Assembly (NCBI GenBank): GCA_037577475.1
Contig: CM075193.1
Coordinates: 1,058,501 to 1,122,500, forward strand
DNA length: 64,000 nt
DNA from: Chaunax sp. Z400
Taxonomy: Eukaryota > Chordata > Actinopteri > Lophiiformes > Chaunacidae
Reading direction: 5' to 3'
The first letter of the stretch is position 1, and each line of letters opens with the position of its first letter. A program made the position numbers and the translations under genes. A model generated the notes under the pieces. That model did not search any database, was not told the origin of the DNA, and was given only the letters and a program-made list of their open reading frames with translations. This document shows, in pieces, positions 1-11,600 of the stretch.

Positions 1-1
1 A

Positions 2-2902
2 GCCGCAGACACAAGTGGAAAGAAACGCAAACGTGAGGATGATGAGAAACGAAACAAAGACAAGGAGGAAAAGTACAAACACAAGAAGGAGAAAAAAGAC
101 AAGGAGAGACAGAAGGAAGAGGACGATGCTGATGAGGATTTTAAAGATCCCAAAATCCTGGAAGAGGAGAGGCCTTCTTACAGCAAGAAAGATGAGGATG
201 AAAAGTATAAATACAGTAAGAAGGACGACAAATACCGGTACAGCAGAGAAGAGGAGGAGAGGGATAAATACAGCAGAAGAGACGAAGAAGCCAAATACAC
301 ACATAGTAAAGAAGAATATCAGCTCCGGTATCGAAAGGGGGAAGATAACAGATATGATGACCATCCCAAATATGAGCCAAGAGAAGATGAGCCCAAATAT
401 AAATACGGTAAACAGTCAGATTTCAGATCCAAACATGACAAAGACAGAGATGAGGGGAAACATAAGACTGACAAGGAATCTTTCAAAAAGCTTGAGCCGG
501 GTAAACCAGAAGGGAAGCCAGAGTTCAGCAAGCCTCAACCTCCACCAAAGCCCCACGACCCGCCCAAAATTCTTTGTGGACCCAGTCCAGCAATGAGGGC
601 GAAGCTTCGCAAGCAGAACCTGGAAGCCAGCAGACCGGCACCTCCAACCACGAACCCTGCATTTGGAAAGTTCACATGGAAGAAGAAGGAGAACGTTCTG
701 GCAAAGGAGGCGCAGAAAGTGGCCGCAGAGTTCATCAAGGATGATGAAGCATCTGCGAAGCAGAATCCAGTCTCAGTGGAGGAGTCTTTTGCCAAATCTG
801 TGGCCGTTGCTAAGGAGATAGCCGAGAAGCTTGGTGGCCAGCAGAATGTTCCTCCTCCTTGGCTATCCAACGCCGCTAATCGAGGAAGGATTCGTCCCAA
901 CCTTCCTGGACCCGCTGCAGTCCTGAGGAAGACAGCCATGATGGGTAAACCTGCAACTCTGAATACCTTCCTCTCCATCAGACCCCCAAACCCCAATTTA
1001 CTAGGGCCTCCTCCAAAAGATGGACCAATATTCCCTTATCCTGCAACTCCAAATACCATCCAATCCATCAGGCCCCCAAACCTCAATTTACTCAGGCCTC
1101 CTCCAACAGATGGACCAAGATTCCCTAATCCTGCACCTTTGAATACCTTCCACTCCATCAGACCGCAAAACACCAGTCAACTAGGGCCTCCTCCAAAAGA
1201 TGGACCAATATTCCCTGATCCTGCAACTCCAAATACCGTCCAATCCATCAGACCTCCAAATCCCAATTTACTAGGGCTTCCTCCAAAAGGTGGATCAAAA
1301 TTCTCTGGTCCTCAAACAAAGGCTCAGAATACATTGCTGAAAGCTAAATCTGAGCCACCTGTTGGTAAAACTGGAACATCTATGCCTGCACCAGCAGTTG
1401 ATATAGTAGAACCAGTTTACACTAAACCTGTGCCACCAGGTTCCAAATCTGCACCGTTTGAAGCTCAATCTGCAGAACCAGTCTCTAATCCTGTTCAATT
1501 GGACACTAATCCTGTTGCACTAGTTTCTAAACCTGCACCAGTTGAGGTTAAACCTGTGGAACCAGTTTTTAAACCTGCACCATCTATGGTTAATCCTACG
1601 CCAACAGTTTCTAAACCTGTACGATTTGAGGTTAATCCTGCGCCACCAGTTTCTAAACCTACACCCAACGAGGTAAAGCCTGTGGTGCCTCCGGCTAAAC
1701 CTTCACAACCAACAATGATAAAGATCGTGTCTGACGTTGCAGCTCCTGGTGTCCCGGAATGTGAGCAAACTCGTACAGTGTTCGTCAAGCCTCCACCTTT
1801 CATGACTCTGGACAGTGGAGCTCAGAAGTCTGAGAAACTAAAGACCAATCTAGCTGCAGCCAAAGCCCAGGACTTATTTGACATCTTCTACAGCAGTGTT
1901 GGCCAATCAGGCACCTCCTCCATCACCAAACCAGCAACAGACGACAGAGCTATCAATAGTTGCATCAGTAAAAATAAACTTCCTACCCCACAACCACAAA
2001 AACTACAACCTCTGCATCAGCCTCCTACCCAGCTCCAACCTCCAACTGCGGTCTGTACATCTCCACAATCAAACTCCCCAAGTCTCGAAACCCAACCAGA
2101 ATCAAACATTCAGATTGAATCTATTTGGTCTTTGCAGTCTATCTCAGATCCACCTCCTGAGACACCATCATCTGAAACAACTTCACAAACCCAACCAAAT
2201 CTGAATCCACCAGTCCAGTCTGAGGTACAGAGTTTACCTGAAAAACAGCCCTTAACCTCAAAACCTGGCCAAATCACTTCACAAACAGAGCCACCAGAAC
2301 TGAATCCAACACCTAAAACTCAGTTCCAGTCTAAACTGACTCCTCAAAACCAAACAAAGTCACCATCTGAACCCCAGCCAGACCAAAGTACCCAGCCCTT
2401 GTCCCATCTATCATCCCAGTTTGAGGGTCAGAGAGTACCCCAAAACCAGTCCTCGACTCCTAAATCTGCATCCCAAACCTGCTCACAAACAGAGCAACCT
2501 GAACACCACCCAAACCAGGACACCCAGCTCCCATCCAATCCAGAGAACCATCCTGACACAGCTCCCGAACCTAAACTTAAATCAATCCCCAAAACTAGAA
2601 GCAAGACAACAAAGAGAACTCCCCCTACCCCCTGTCCTGTACGACAAACCAGGTCCCAAACCAGATACCAGACTCGGCAGCAGCAGAGCCAGTCTGAGCC
2701 CGAGCCAAATTCAGGGGATTCTGACACTGCAGGTTCAGACCCAAAGGGGCTTGACACGTCAGATCCTGGCTCTGGATTGAAACCAGATGAGGGTGCACCC
2801 TACCAGGGGGACCCTTCAAGGATGGAGATCACCTCTGGAACCCTGAGCCTACCCTCCGACTTTACCTCTCTAGACTTTGAGACTGATTTTAACTTTGAGT
2901 AA
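2..2902 (+). CDS. znf318: ZNF318-like protein, C-terminal part (partial, 5' end outside window)
   Basis: The frame is open from base 2 to the TAA at 2900-2902, giving 966 residues; the ATG at 593 is internal, because in-frame coding continues upstream of it. Residues 1-150 are a Lys/Glu/Tyr-rich charged region with repeated KYKYSK-like blocks. A compact conserved-looking block follows at about residues 195-255 (KLRKQNLE, then GKFTWKKKENVLAKEAQKVA). Next come four 30-residue Pro-rich repeats (bases 950-1309), then about five 14-residue repeats of the type PVSKPAPxEVNP (1480-1700), then a long Gln/Pro/Ser/Thr-rich disordered tail ending in an acidic FETDFNFE terminus. ZNF318 is a large nuclear matrin-type zinc-finger protein linked to transcription and splicing control. 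The zinc fingers are not in this window, so the assignment rests on the KLRKQNLE/GKFTWKK block, the charged composition and the neighbouring 6p21.1 genes. Another large disordered nuclear protein is possible. Confidence 0.68.
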   Translation, partial: AADTSGKKRKREDDEKRNKDKEEKYKHKKEKKDKERQKEEDDADEDFKDPKILEEERPSYSKKDEDEKYKYSKKDDKYRYSREEEERDKYSRRDEEAKYTHSKEEYQLRYRKGEDNRYDDHPKYEPREDEPKYKYGKQSDFRSKHDKDRDEGKHKTDKESFKKLEPGKPEGKPEFSKPQPPPKPHDPPKILCGPSPAMRAKLRKQNLEASRPAPPTTNPAFGKFTWKKKENVLAKEAQKVAAEFIKDDEASAKQNPVSVEESFAKSVAVAKEIAEKLGGQQNVPPPWLSNAANRGRIRPNLPGPAAVLRKTAMMGKPATLNTFLSIRPPNPNLLGPPPKDGPIFPYPATPNTIQSIRPPNLNLLRPPPTDGPRFPNPAPLNTFHSIRPQNTSQLGPPPKDGPIFPDPATPNTVQSIRPPNPNLLGLPPKGGSKFSGPQTKAQNTLLKAKSEPPVGKTGTSMPAPAVDIVEPVYTKPVPPGSKSAPFEAQSAEPVSNPVQLDTNPVALVSKPAPVEVKPVEPVFKPAPSMVNPTPTVSKPVRFEVNPAPPVSKPTPNEVKPVVPPAKPSQPTMIKIVSDVAAPGVPECEQTRTVFVKPPPFMTLDSGAQKSEKLKTNLAAAKAQDLFDIFYSSVGQSGTSSITKPATDDRAINSCISKNKLPTPQPQKLQPLHQPPTQLQPPTAVCTSPQSNSPSLETQPESNIQIESIWSLQSISDPPPETPSSETTSQTQPNLNPPVQSEVQSLPEKQPLTSKPGQITSQTEPPELNPTPKTQFQSKLTPQNQTKSPSEPQPDQSTQPLSHLSSQFEGQRVPQNQSSTPKSASQTCSQTEQPEHHPNQDTQLPSNPENHPDTAPEPKLKSIPKTRSKTTKRTPPTPCPVRQTRSQTRYQTRQQQSQSEPEPNSGDSDTAGSDPKGLDTSDPGSGLKPDEGAPYQGDPSRMEITSGTLSLPSDFTSLDFETDFNFE
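950..1309 (+). repeat. Four coding tandem repeats of 90 bp (30 residues)
   Basis: Inside the ZNF318-like exon, four exact-length 30-residue units follow each other, each built on NTxxSIRPxN...GPPPKDGPxFP. Units 1 and 3 share NTFxSIRP and units 2 and 4 share TPNTxQSIRP, so the array probably arose by duplication of a 60-residue pair. There are no frame interruptions. Confidence 0.9.
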
Positions 2903-3529
2903 GAGCTGAGGGGACGGAAATCTGGTGAAGAGGTTTCTTTAAGATCTCTCCTGTATCCAATTTGGCCAAAAGATCATCAGCTACAGTCTTTCATAAATAA
3001 CTTATTGGACTTGAAGGCAGCTGAAGGTGTCGAGAGACGCTGACAGACTTGAGACTTTTAAAATGCTGACCGTCATGTGTTTGAAGTGCCAGGTTACCAT
3101 CTTGTTCTCCCCAGATTCTGAGGTTTCTAATGGATCTGTTTTGTTTTTCTTTTCTTTTTTTCTTTTCTTTTTCCTTGTACAGAGTTAGTCCAGGTTGTCT
3201 CTGGCCCTGCATGGGAGAAAATATTAGGCTTTTATTCATAACAAAAACTCCCGAAAGGGTATGAAACCAACCATATTTACTAAACAGTATCACAGATATG
3301 AGTTAGTGTCGACCTCCATTGTTGGTCTGATTCTGCGCATTGGATTTGTTTTCAGTAAGAAAAGTGTAAAACAGCTTTTCCTTTTCTAATTTTTAGACAA
3401 CAGTGGAAATCTGTGGTTCTAGTCAACTTTATATGGCCTGTCTATTTTGCCATAGTTGGGGCTTGGTCACTGACTTCTGTCTTGCAGTCTGGGGTCACAA
3501 GATCATGCACAAAATTAATAAATGTAGTT

Positions 3530-3930
3530 CTACTGTTCCTTTTCATAGTTCTAAGAACCTTATTTTTTATTTCATCTACATTGCAAAATCAGAGGTTGAT
3601 TGTAGTTCCTAGAAGTCAGATTTGAGGAACTTTTTTGGCTCCTACTTCAGAGCAGGTTCTCGACAATTACTCCTATTTCTTGTGGTGGATATATTAAAAT
3701 GGAGAGTTCTTCCTACTAAGTTTTTAGACTGTAAAAAAGGTTCTCTTGGTCCAAAAATTCCTCTTGATAACCCACACAGAAAACACCTTTGAACACCAAA
3801 AGGTGTTTCCAGACCAGTGGAACTTTTTCTAAGTTCTAAGGACCCTTCTTTTTATTTGTTTGCTCAGCACAAGAACTGGGAATGATTGTAGTTCTTAGAA
3901 CTCACTTTGGAGGAACTTTAATAGATTGTT
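3530..3930. repeat. Interspersed repeat, AGTTCTAAGAAC-containing family, copy 1
   Basis: This stretch shares phrases with 29990-30300: a motif like GGAACTTTTTCATAGTTCTAAGAAC, the words AGCACAAGAA and GGAACGATTxTxG, and a CACACAGAAA block. The two copies are diverged and not collinear throughout. I do not recognise the class. It lies in the 3' UTR of the ZNF318-like gene. Confidence 0.55.
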
Positions 3931-4248
3931 TTTGTTTGATGCCATGCAGAAGTGATGTTGCTACAGCAACCACCGGTCAGCTGACCTCACTTCAATGGTC
4001 TTTACAGTCTCAACACCAATGGGAACATTGAAGGTATTTCGTTCGTCTCCCCCAGAGCTGTTTGGTCTAAAAATGCCCAATATTTCCTCTAAAATGATGT
4101 CCAGCCCTTTTTACATAGACATGCAACAGTGGCGCAAATGCTTGATTGACACATTTTTTGTCTGCACTTAGCAAAACAACGGAAGCGTAACACTTCTCTA
4201 TTGAGCCAGCATTCTGCAAGCAAAAGTAACACAACATTGTCGGCTTCT

Positions 4249-4470
4249 AGTGTGACATTTTACATCAGCATCGATCACTTTATTAACAATGAAATAACAT
4301 GACACCAACATTTATCATCACTGTTCCATTAAGGCTGATCTTGTCCTCTGCTTCGAGGGTAAGGAGCTGCTGAACCTTGCACTTTCTCCCCAGTTTCAAG
4401 ACATTTTTGGTTTTTCGTCTTCTGTGTGTTAGATGCTAACTGCTGCTAGCTGTTCTTTAAATCTTCCAGT
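4249..4470. repeat. Interspersed repeat shared with 12888-13106, copy 1
   Basis: Begins around GTGACATTTTACATCA and ends near GCTAACTGCTGCTAGCTG. It aligns by eye with 12888-13106 through ACTTTATxAACAATGAAATAACATGACA, a block like GGTAAGGAGCTxCTG, CTGTCTCCCCAG-like text and the GCTAACTGCT tail. Class unknown; no terminal repeats were found. Confidence 0.65.
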
Positions 4471-5478
4471 TGTGGCCGTACACGTCACTCGTCATCAAAA
4501 CGTCACACCACAGTCATGACCTGCCACCTCAAGCATTTACACAGATTACCATTTCGGTGCTGTTACTGCCGTCACAGAGGAGGAACAACACAGATTCCCC
4601 ATTACACTTTCATCATATTTTTTCCAGAATGACGGGGTGGAATAAAGGTGCACATAATTGATCACAATCAAAAAGTTTGAGAAATCTTGAAGAAATATTT
4701 ATATTCACAATACTTATTAGTAGGCTGAATTTATTTGGGTGTTGATATCTCATTGGACAGAAGAAGGCTTCCTAAAAACTGTTCCTTTACAATTTCATAT
4801 TTGTGTTTTGTCACGTTCAAATAAACTCATTCTTTTGGTTATCCTCTAGCATGTGAAGTCCTGTACTCCTGCTGCTGTTCACCCTGTTTTCTTTTCCAGT
4901 CACATTCCATTAAATTTCCTGTTTGACTGATGAAGTGTTTGTCTCAGGTATGGTAGTTGAATCAAAGTTGGACCAACAGCAGTTCACCTGTTACCTGAAG
5001 ATCCAGGGACTGACTCCTTGAGGAGATAGTCAAGTTTTCTCCATGTTCTGACCACTGTGTTGTCAGTGTTTGTCGGTAGAAACAGTGTCACTGTGTTTAA
5101 GTAGTATTAATAAAGGTTGGTGAACAAACAACAGCTGGTCTGAGTGCTATTAGTTAACTGAGGTGCTGTGTTTATATATTTGGAAGTGGATTAAACTAGT
5201 TCTCATCCTGTTTGTCAAACTGGTTATTTTGTGTTTCCATTAACAATTTAATGTCACTATAATAAGTATGGTGGCCCCCGAGGCTCAATTCTTGGACTAA
5301 TTCTGTTCTCACTACATATGCTGGGTGAATATCTACATCCCGTCTGCATGCAGCAGACAGTACTACTAAACGTAGCTGACAGTGTTGCTTCGGTATCATC
5401 AGGTTGAAGGTGTTTTGTTGCTGGGGAAGAGTCTTTCCTCACCTCCCTTCAGCCTCACCCTCGTCACTAAACTCTCTG

Positions 5479-5638
5479 GCAACCAATCAGAAAAATCCCT
5501 CCGTCGGTTGCTAGGTGGGTGTGCTCGTCAGAGGCCAATCGTATTGCTCGGGCCGGGAACGGGCGCAGGGAGTTGAGACACCGAGAGACATCGTCTGAGT
5601 CCCGGGAAGAACATCACTGATCCTCCCCGCCGGTCAAG
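5479..5638 (+). promoter_or_regulatory. ppp2r5d core promoter and 5' UTR
   Basis: GC-rich, TATA-less DNA directly upstream of the first coding exon. Two CCAAT boxes stand at 5483-5487 and 5535-5539. The translation start ATG at 5639 has an acceptable context (GTCAAGATGC). The transcription start cannot be placed exactly; it should lie between the second CCAAT box and the ATG. Confidence 0.55.
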
Positions 5639-8600
5639 ATGCCGAACAAAACCAAAAAGGAGAAGGTGAGCCCGCGGCCGCATGATCGCAACACAATTCA
5701 TTTTAAACGATGTGTCATGATAGTCTGAAGCAGCTGTTAGTGTAGCTGACTTATATTTTATCGTTTAGCGGCAAGCTAAACTAACAAGCTAACCCGCTAA
5801 GGCCCCGCTAGCAGAAGACGGCTAAGGTAGTGCTAGCTGTAGAGTAGCTAGTGACGTTATAACAGTGTATACTCAGTGTTTGCTGGCTGCAGGCAGTGTT
5901 TCATTAAAACTACACTTAGCGGGTGTGTCCAGTTGAAGTTAAGAGGAGATGGTAGATGTCGGGGAGCATCATTGCTAGCTGATGTTAGCTGGTGAGTTTA
6001 TGGGGCTGTTACTGCTGGAGCTCCAGAGAGGAACTACTGCCCGTTCCCTTCAATTATTCATAATCCAGTAAGCAGGTCGGGCTTGGTTTTTAAATCAGCC
6101 TGTATTGATGTGCCGACCGATACTCATGACCGTGACTCATGACCGTGAAACATGAAGTAGTGATGCTAACCTGAGTTAGCTCCATCACTGAGCCCCTTGA
6201 TTTTATCATGTGAAAAGCATCAGATGGGATCTGTTTATGTAACGGGCACTATGCTGTGTATTCATACACACAACTAAATGCTCACTTCACATCCCTGATG
6301 ATCAGTTTCTAAATCATCAATCACCTTTAGATGGATGTGTTCTTCTAAGCAGCTATTGGTTTGAGATTTACACTTTATTATGTTTCCATATATTTTAACT
6401 GCTAACTAGAAAATCTCACAAGAAATTTTAATGTGTGCCTGTGCTTGGTGCATATCGATCATACCAATATTGCTAATGCTAATTTACCTTTTTAATTTCT
6501 TCCATTCATGATAAATCGCAGCTCCAGAAACTAGATGTCTTTGGCTCTGCCTTTACTCTATGTTCTAAAAATAGACTCATGAGGGCAGGAGACCCAGCTG
6601 TGTCACTGAACACCTGCAGTTTAGACAGCAGACACACAGTAAACTGACCAACAACCAACCCCCGAACAAATGAGGCTCTGGCTGAAACGTAGGTCGTATC
6701 ACTGAAACGATGGCACGATGGCCATCCCAAGAAGTTGCTGAAAACATTGGTATATAATTTGTCCAGATTAAGTTTAGAAATATTAACTTTAGAGTGAGTT
6801 AAAAAGCCTGGAGATTCTGAGATTTTATGAAAGTCATCACTCAAGTTTATAGTGGAAGTCAATGGAGCAGTTTGGTGGACCAGCTGGCATGCTAGGTCCT
6901 CTGCACCCCAACGATAAGGTTGTTTGGTTCCATTCTGGTATTAAATGAAGCAGCATAAATTTTCCTGCGGTTTGATGTAATATTATGGATGTGGAGTCAG
7001 GATTGTGGGATTCATGGAGAGTTGTTTGGGAAATTTCTAGACGACTTGTCATCTGCTCTCCACTCTAAGGTCATATGACCAAACTCTAGCTCTGTGCTAT
7101 ACATACTCATTATAAACTCTGAAAGGGAGCAGAAATTACCCCAAACTTAAACTGTGATTATGTAAAAACCGTTTTAGATATCAAAATGCCAACTCAGAAG
7201 AATAAGGTCCCAATTGTTGTTACTTGTTTAAACTTTGAATGACGTTTCTATGTGAAGGGGGGGCAAACTTACAGAGCCTCAAAGTGGGTTTTCGCAGTAT
7301 TTTGCGATTTTTGCAAAAACTGCTTTGCCACTCATTACTGAAAGTCATAGCAGACTATTCCCGATTCACTAACAGTTTAGAAGGATGGAGGTATGAGCTG
7401 AGCTGAGTGCTAAAATCAAAATGGCCGACTCCCTTCTAGGTGTTTTTAGGCAGAGAGAGACAGAGAGACAGCAAAGAACAATTAACCAATCAGAACAGAG
7501 GAACCAACTGACTGTAGCTATTAAGCGAATGGCATCAGCTGTAACTGTCAGTGAGACATACAGAGAGGGCAGAGGGATTAAATGCATTACCAGCTATAAT
7601 AATTAGCACCAGGTGTGTGAGAAATGCTGAGTCACGCACAACACATACTGTAGAAAGTGAGTCAAAAGTCACACCTCCGAAAAGCGCTGCCACAGCCAAA
7701 CCGTAGGTCGTATCAGTGGAATGACCGGACCATGAGCATCCTCAGACCCAGCTGAATGCAATGGTGTGTGGATTAAGTGAAAAGATGACAGAGTAATCAC
7801 AGTTTACGTTTCTGATCATCTCAGAGTTTTGGCAGACTGTGAGACAAGATTTAATTTGGGCGCAGGTGGGGCAGTTGGAGGGTACTCTTGGTGTTTGGAG
7901 GTTCATTTAGCCCAAACCGTAGGTGCTACGCTTATGTAGGTACATTTAATTGAAGCACGACAAGTTTTCCTACCGTTTCTGTAAGTTTTATGGCTGTAGA
8001 GTCAAAATTGTGGGCGTGTGGGCGATTTTGTTAGTCCATTTTTGTTTTATTTTCTGTCCTCTCTTCACTCTAGCAGATCCCAGCTCTCACTCTAGGAATG
8101 GATGAAATCCTGAAACTACATGAAGTTTGAGGAAGTATTAAGTGAAAACTATGAATTATACTGAATTAGTTTAATGTTTTTTGTAAAGCTGAAACCTGTC
8201 TGAACGCCTGGAACTTTGAATTTTGTTTCTAGCTGAAAGTATGAAGGATTAGTGAATCGTTGAAAAGTATGAAGATTTTGAAGTTTTGACTAACTTTTCC
8301 CATAGGAATGAAAGGGGAATTTTTCCTGGAAAATTGGGAATAACTTGGAAATTATGAAGGATATGAAAAATATAAATAATAGCCACAATGCAAAGCATCC
8401 GCACTAATAAGGCGGAAGTATGACGAAGAATAGTCGGTGTGACTTTGCACAGGCACACAGAATAAAGTGTCCATTCAGGTTTGTCAAACTCCACTGAGAT
8501 CAAATATTATCTATCAGCTGTTTGCAATAACCAAATTAAACAAGATCAGTTTAAATAGATCAGTACAGCAGATATTAAAGTGTTTTTCTCAATCCAGCCC

Positions 8601-11600
8601 AAAATTGGTTTACCTGCTGCAACCACCTTCTTCAAGTGCCACCAGAGATTTTCTATGGGATTCAAGTCAGGCAACTGTGACGGCCTCTCTAGAATGAGAG
8701 TTTTGAGGAGTCCAATGAAGCCCAAGCTTCAGCTTCCTCGCAGAAGGTGAGACGTTTTCTTCTAGGATTTCCTGATACTTGATGGAATCCATCTTACCCT
8801 CTACACGCTGCAGGTTTCCAGTGTCTGAGGAAGCAAAGCAGCAGCACAGTAGGTAGGGTGTTCTTTCTGCATCAGCTTCATTCTTCCTCCTCCAGACATA
8901 CAGCTGATCCATAGGCCCCAAAAGTTCCCATTTGGTTTCATGGCTTCACAGAACAGCATCCAAAATCTTTGCATCTCATCTAGATGGTTCTGAGCTACTG
9001 GAGCCCACTTTTCATGTGCTTTTGGGTCAGCAGTGGTGAACGTCTTGGAGTTAGGGCATAGAGCCCTGACCTAAATTTAAAGCTTTAACAGAAAAAACTT
9101 TTGGACTCTACTGCTTAAGTAAGACTGCGAAGGTTGGCTCAATGTTTTAACTACATCTGATTGGTTAATGTGTCTCTGATGAGGGATGATATTCAGAGGG
9201 TTGAATCATTTCACATGTCATATTGATCTATTTAAAGTGTTTTTTAATGTGGTTAATGCAAACAGCTGATCAGTAATAGATTTTACCAATAAACCTAATA
9301 TAGAATCAGGGTTGAATAACTTTCCTTCCAAGTGTGTTGTTTTCTTCTGAATAGACACAATTCACTGATTATTGTCTCTTTTAAGTCTGGATGATGATGA
9401 TAATCTGGTGATTGTGTGATAAAATTGCCAGTTTTTCTTTATTAATCAATCTAATTGGGAAGTATAATACGATGATGTCGTCCACTGTAGGTTGTCTTTA
9501 TTCAACTTTTCTTGCTCTTTTCTTGTGTGTGATCAGGAAACATCCAAATCTGCCAAAGGCAGCATGAAGAACAGCAGCAGCAGTGGGAAAGAGGCTGCAG
9601 CCGACAATTCAGACGAGGTGAGTCTGTAACGTGTGAAGCCATCTGTGGCTGCTGTGAACACATGATGGAGGTCGTCATAACATCTGGTGTGCAGGGCAAA
9701 CTGAAAAACTCCTGTCGATAACTAACAGTCCTGACAGTGAAAGCTCTTTCTGACATCAGAAAACATGGCAGACATGATGTTGGTGAGGAGTTCATGTAGT
9801 AAACATCCACACGACGAGCATAAGTGATGGTCACGTGTTCGGAGCTTTAACTTCATGACATCATCATGTAATTAATTAGCTAGTTGGATAAGTTGTTGGA
9901 AATAACTAGGCTTTGATGGTGTTAGCTTGGCAGTTTTACCAGCATTAGCCAACCCTCCACTGCAGTTGTAATTCACGACAAGTGATGACATCTGTGGTGC
10001 GATGAGGTTGACCGAGTTTTTCACTGACACAAAGTGTTTTCAGAGAAATTTACAAGAAGAAATTCACAAATTTATGAGGAAAAAATACAAATTTTCAAGA
10101 AAAACATCACAAATTTGAGACATATATCAGCTTTTAGATGTATTTAGTGTTTGACCAGGTGTTTCCTCGGGTTAGACATGTTGTCCTGGGCAGGTTTGAC
10201 CTCATTACAGACATTACAGCGAGTATTTAAGTGTAGCCACACTTAGAGGAGTGACGGAGTTGCTCTTGAGTGCAGAAATTTGGCACAGATTGATGTAACA
10301 TGAAGCGGTGATTGGTTGGACTGACATCGTGTGGACCAAACTCTTAAAAGTACGTAGTTCAGTACAGAACCCTACTTCCAGAAACCTAATGTGTCATTTA
10401 CATACCTCATCAACCAAAAAGAGCCTCAGAATCACAGAGGAACCTGCGTTCCTCACATCATTAGAAACCTAACTTGTCTTTTTCCAAGTATGTGATGAAA
10501 GTAAACGTCAGAATTAGTTTATACGTGTACAAAATCAAGTATCAAACAGCATCAGTCAGCTCGGGTTTTAATGAACATCTGACAAGTCTAAACTCAGGCT
10601 CTGGTTTGTTGAATCACAGAACTACAACTCCCAGGATGCACCACTGTGGGTAAATTAACAGTGTCCAGATGTGAATATATCCTAACTGTTACATTTGTGT
10701 GTGTGTTCAGTCCCAGCAGCAGCAGAGTGCCAGTAAACGTCCCAGTAACAGCACGCCTCCTCCCACTCAGCTCAACAAGATCAAATACTCTGGAGGTCCT
10801 CAGCTGGTGAAGAAGGAGCGCCGTCAGAGCTCGTCCCGCTTCAGCCTGACCAAAAACAGAGAGCTACAGAAACTACCTGCTCTCAAAGGTAACCTCTTCA
10901 TCCTCTTGTTTCTGACAACCAATCAGAGAGATTCTTTTCACCGACGCTGATTCAACATGCTCAATCTGCCAAAAACCCACCAACCAGTGTGTGTCAGGAG
11001 CCTCAGACTGAAAATTATGATATTGATGACTATGTTGTCTTGTTTGAAGATTATTTGATAATCAAAATGGTTCATAATCAATTAATCAAGCAGTTATTAT
11101 ATTTCTATTCATTAGGGCAGCATAATATATCGTTTCGACATTGACATCACAATCAATTACGTCACATTGCAGGATGTATGATGGCAAGTCAGAGTCCTGA
11201 TGTCAGACCGTCTGAGCGTCTGTGGCTCTAGTTTCTGCATTGTTTATCGTTGGTTCTACTCTGTATCTTTTTGGCATATCGATCGTGTTGAATCGGCATC
11301 AGTGAGAGAAATCAGATGTTAAGGCTTTTGCCATTCTTATCCAGAAATATTTTAACATCCGACATAAAGCAGCTGAAAGTGTCTCAGTGATCAGAGAGAG
11401 AGAGTGGTGTGAAAATCATTAAGTTTTGTATATCTGCAGTCCCAGGTCCTCTGGTTTCAGACTGCTGCCACCTACTGGTGTGGAGAGTTACCTCCTCTCA
11501 GCAGCAGCAGAAAGTAAGAGCTGGTCGGCCATCAGGTGGAGTCTTTATGGCATCTTTAAGTGCAACTTTTTAGCCATGTCACAGGAGTTGTCTTTATGTC

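Larger units (their letters stand above)
2903..5130 (+). other. 3' UTR and downstream DNA of the ZNF318-like gene
   Basis: No open coding exon is visible. AATAAA-type signals occur at several places; the one at 5109-5114 (AATAAAGG), followed by a TG-rich stretch, is the last good one before the ppp2r5d promoter. A pyrimidine-rich tract lies at 3138-3176. Two interspersed repeats lie here (3530-3930 and 4249-4470), each with another copy elsewhere in the window. Shorter 3' ends are equally possible. Confidence 0.5.

Noticed and set aside
15..596. 193-codon frame overlapping the start of the ZNF318-like exon
   Set aside because: It is another frame of the true coding exon, whose frame runs from base 2 without a stop.
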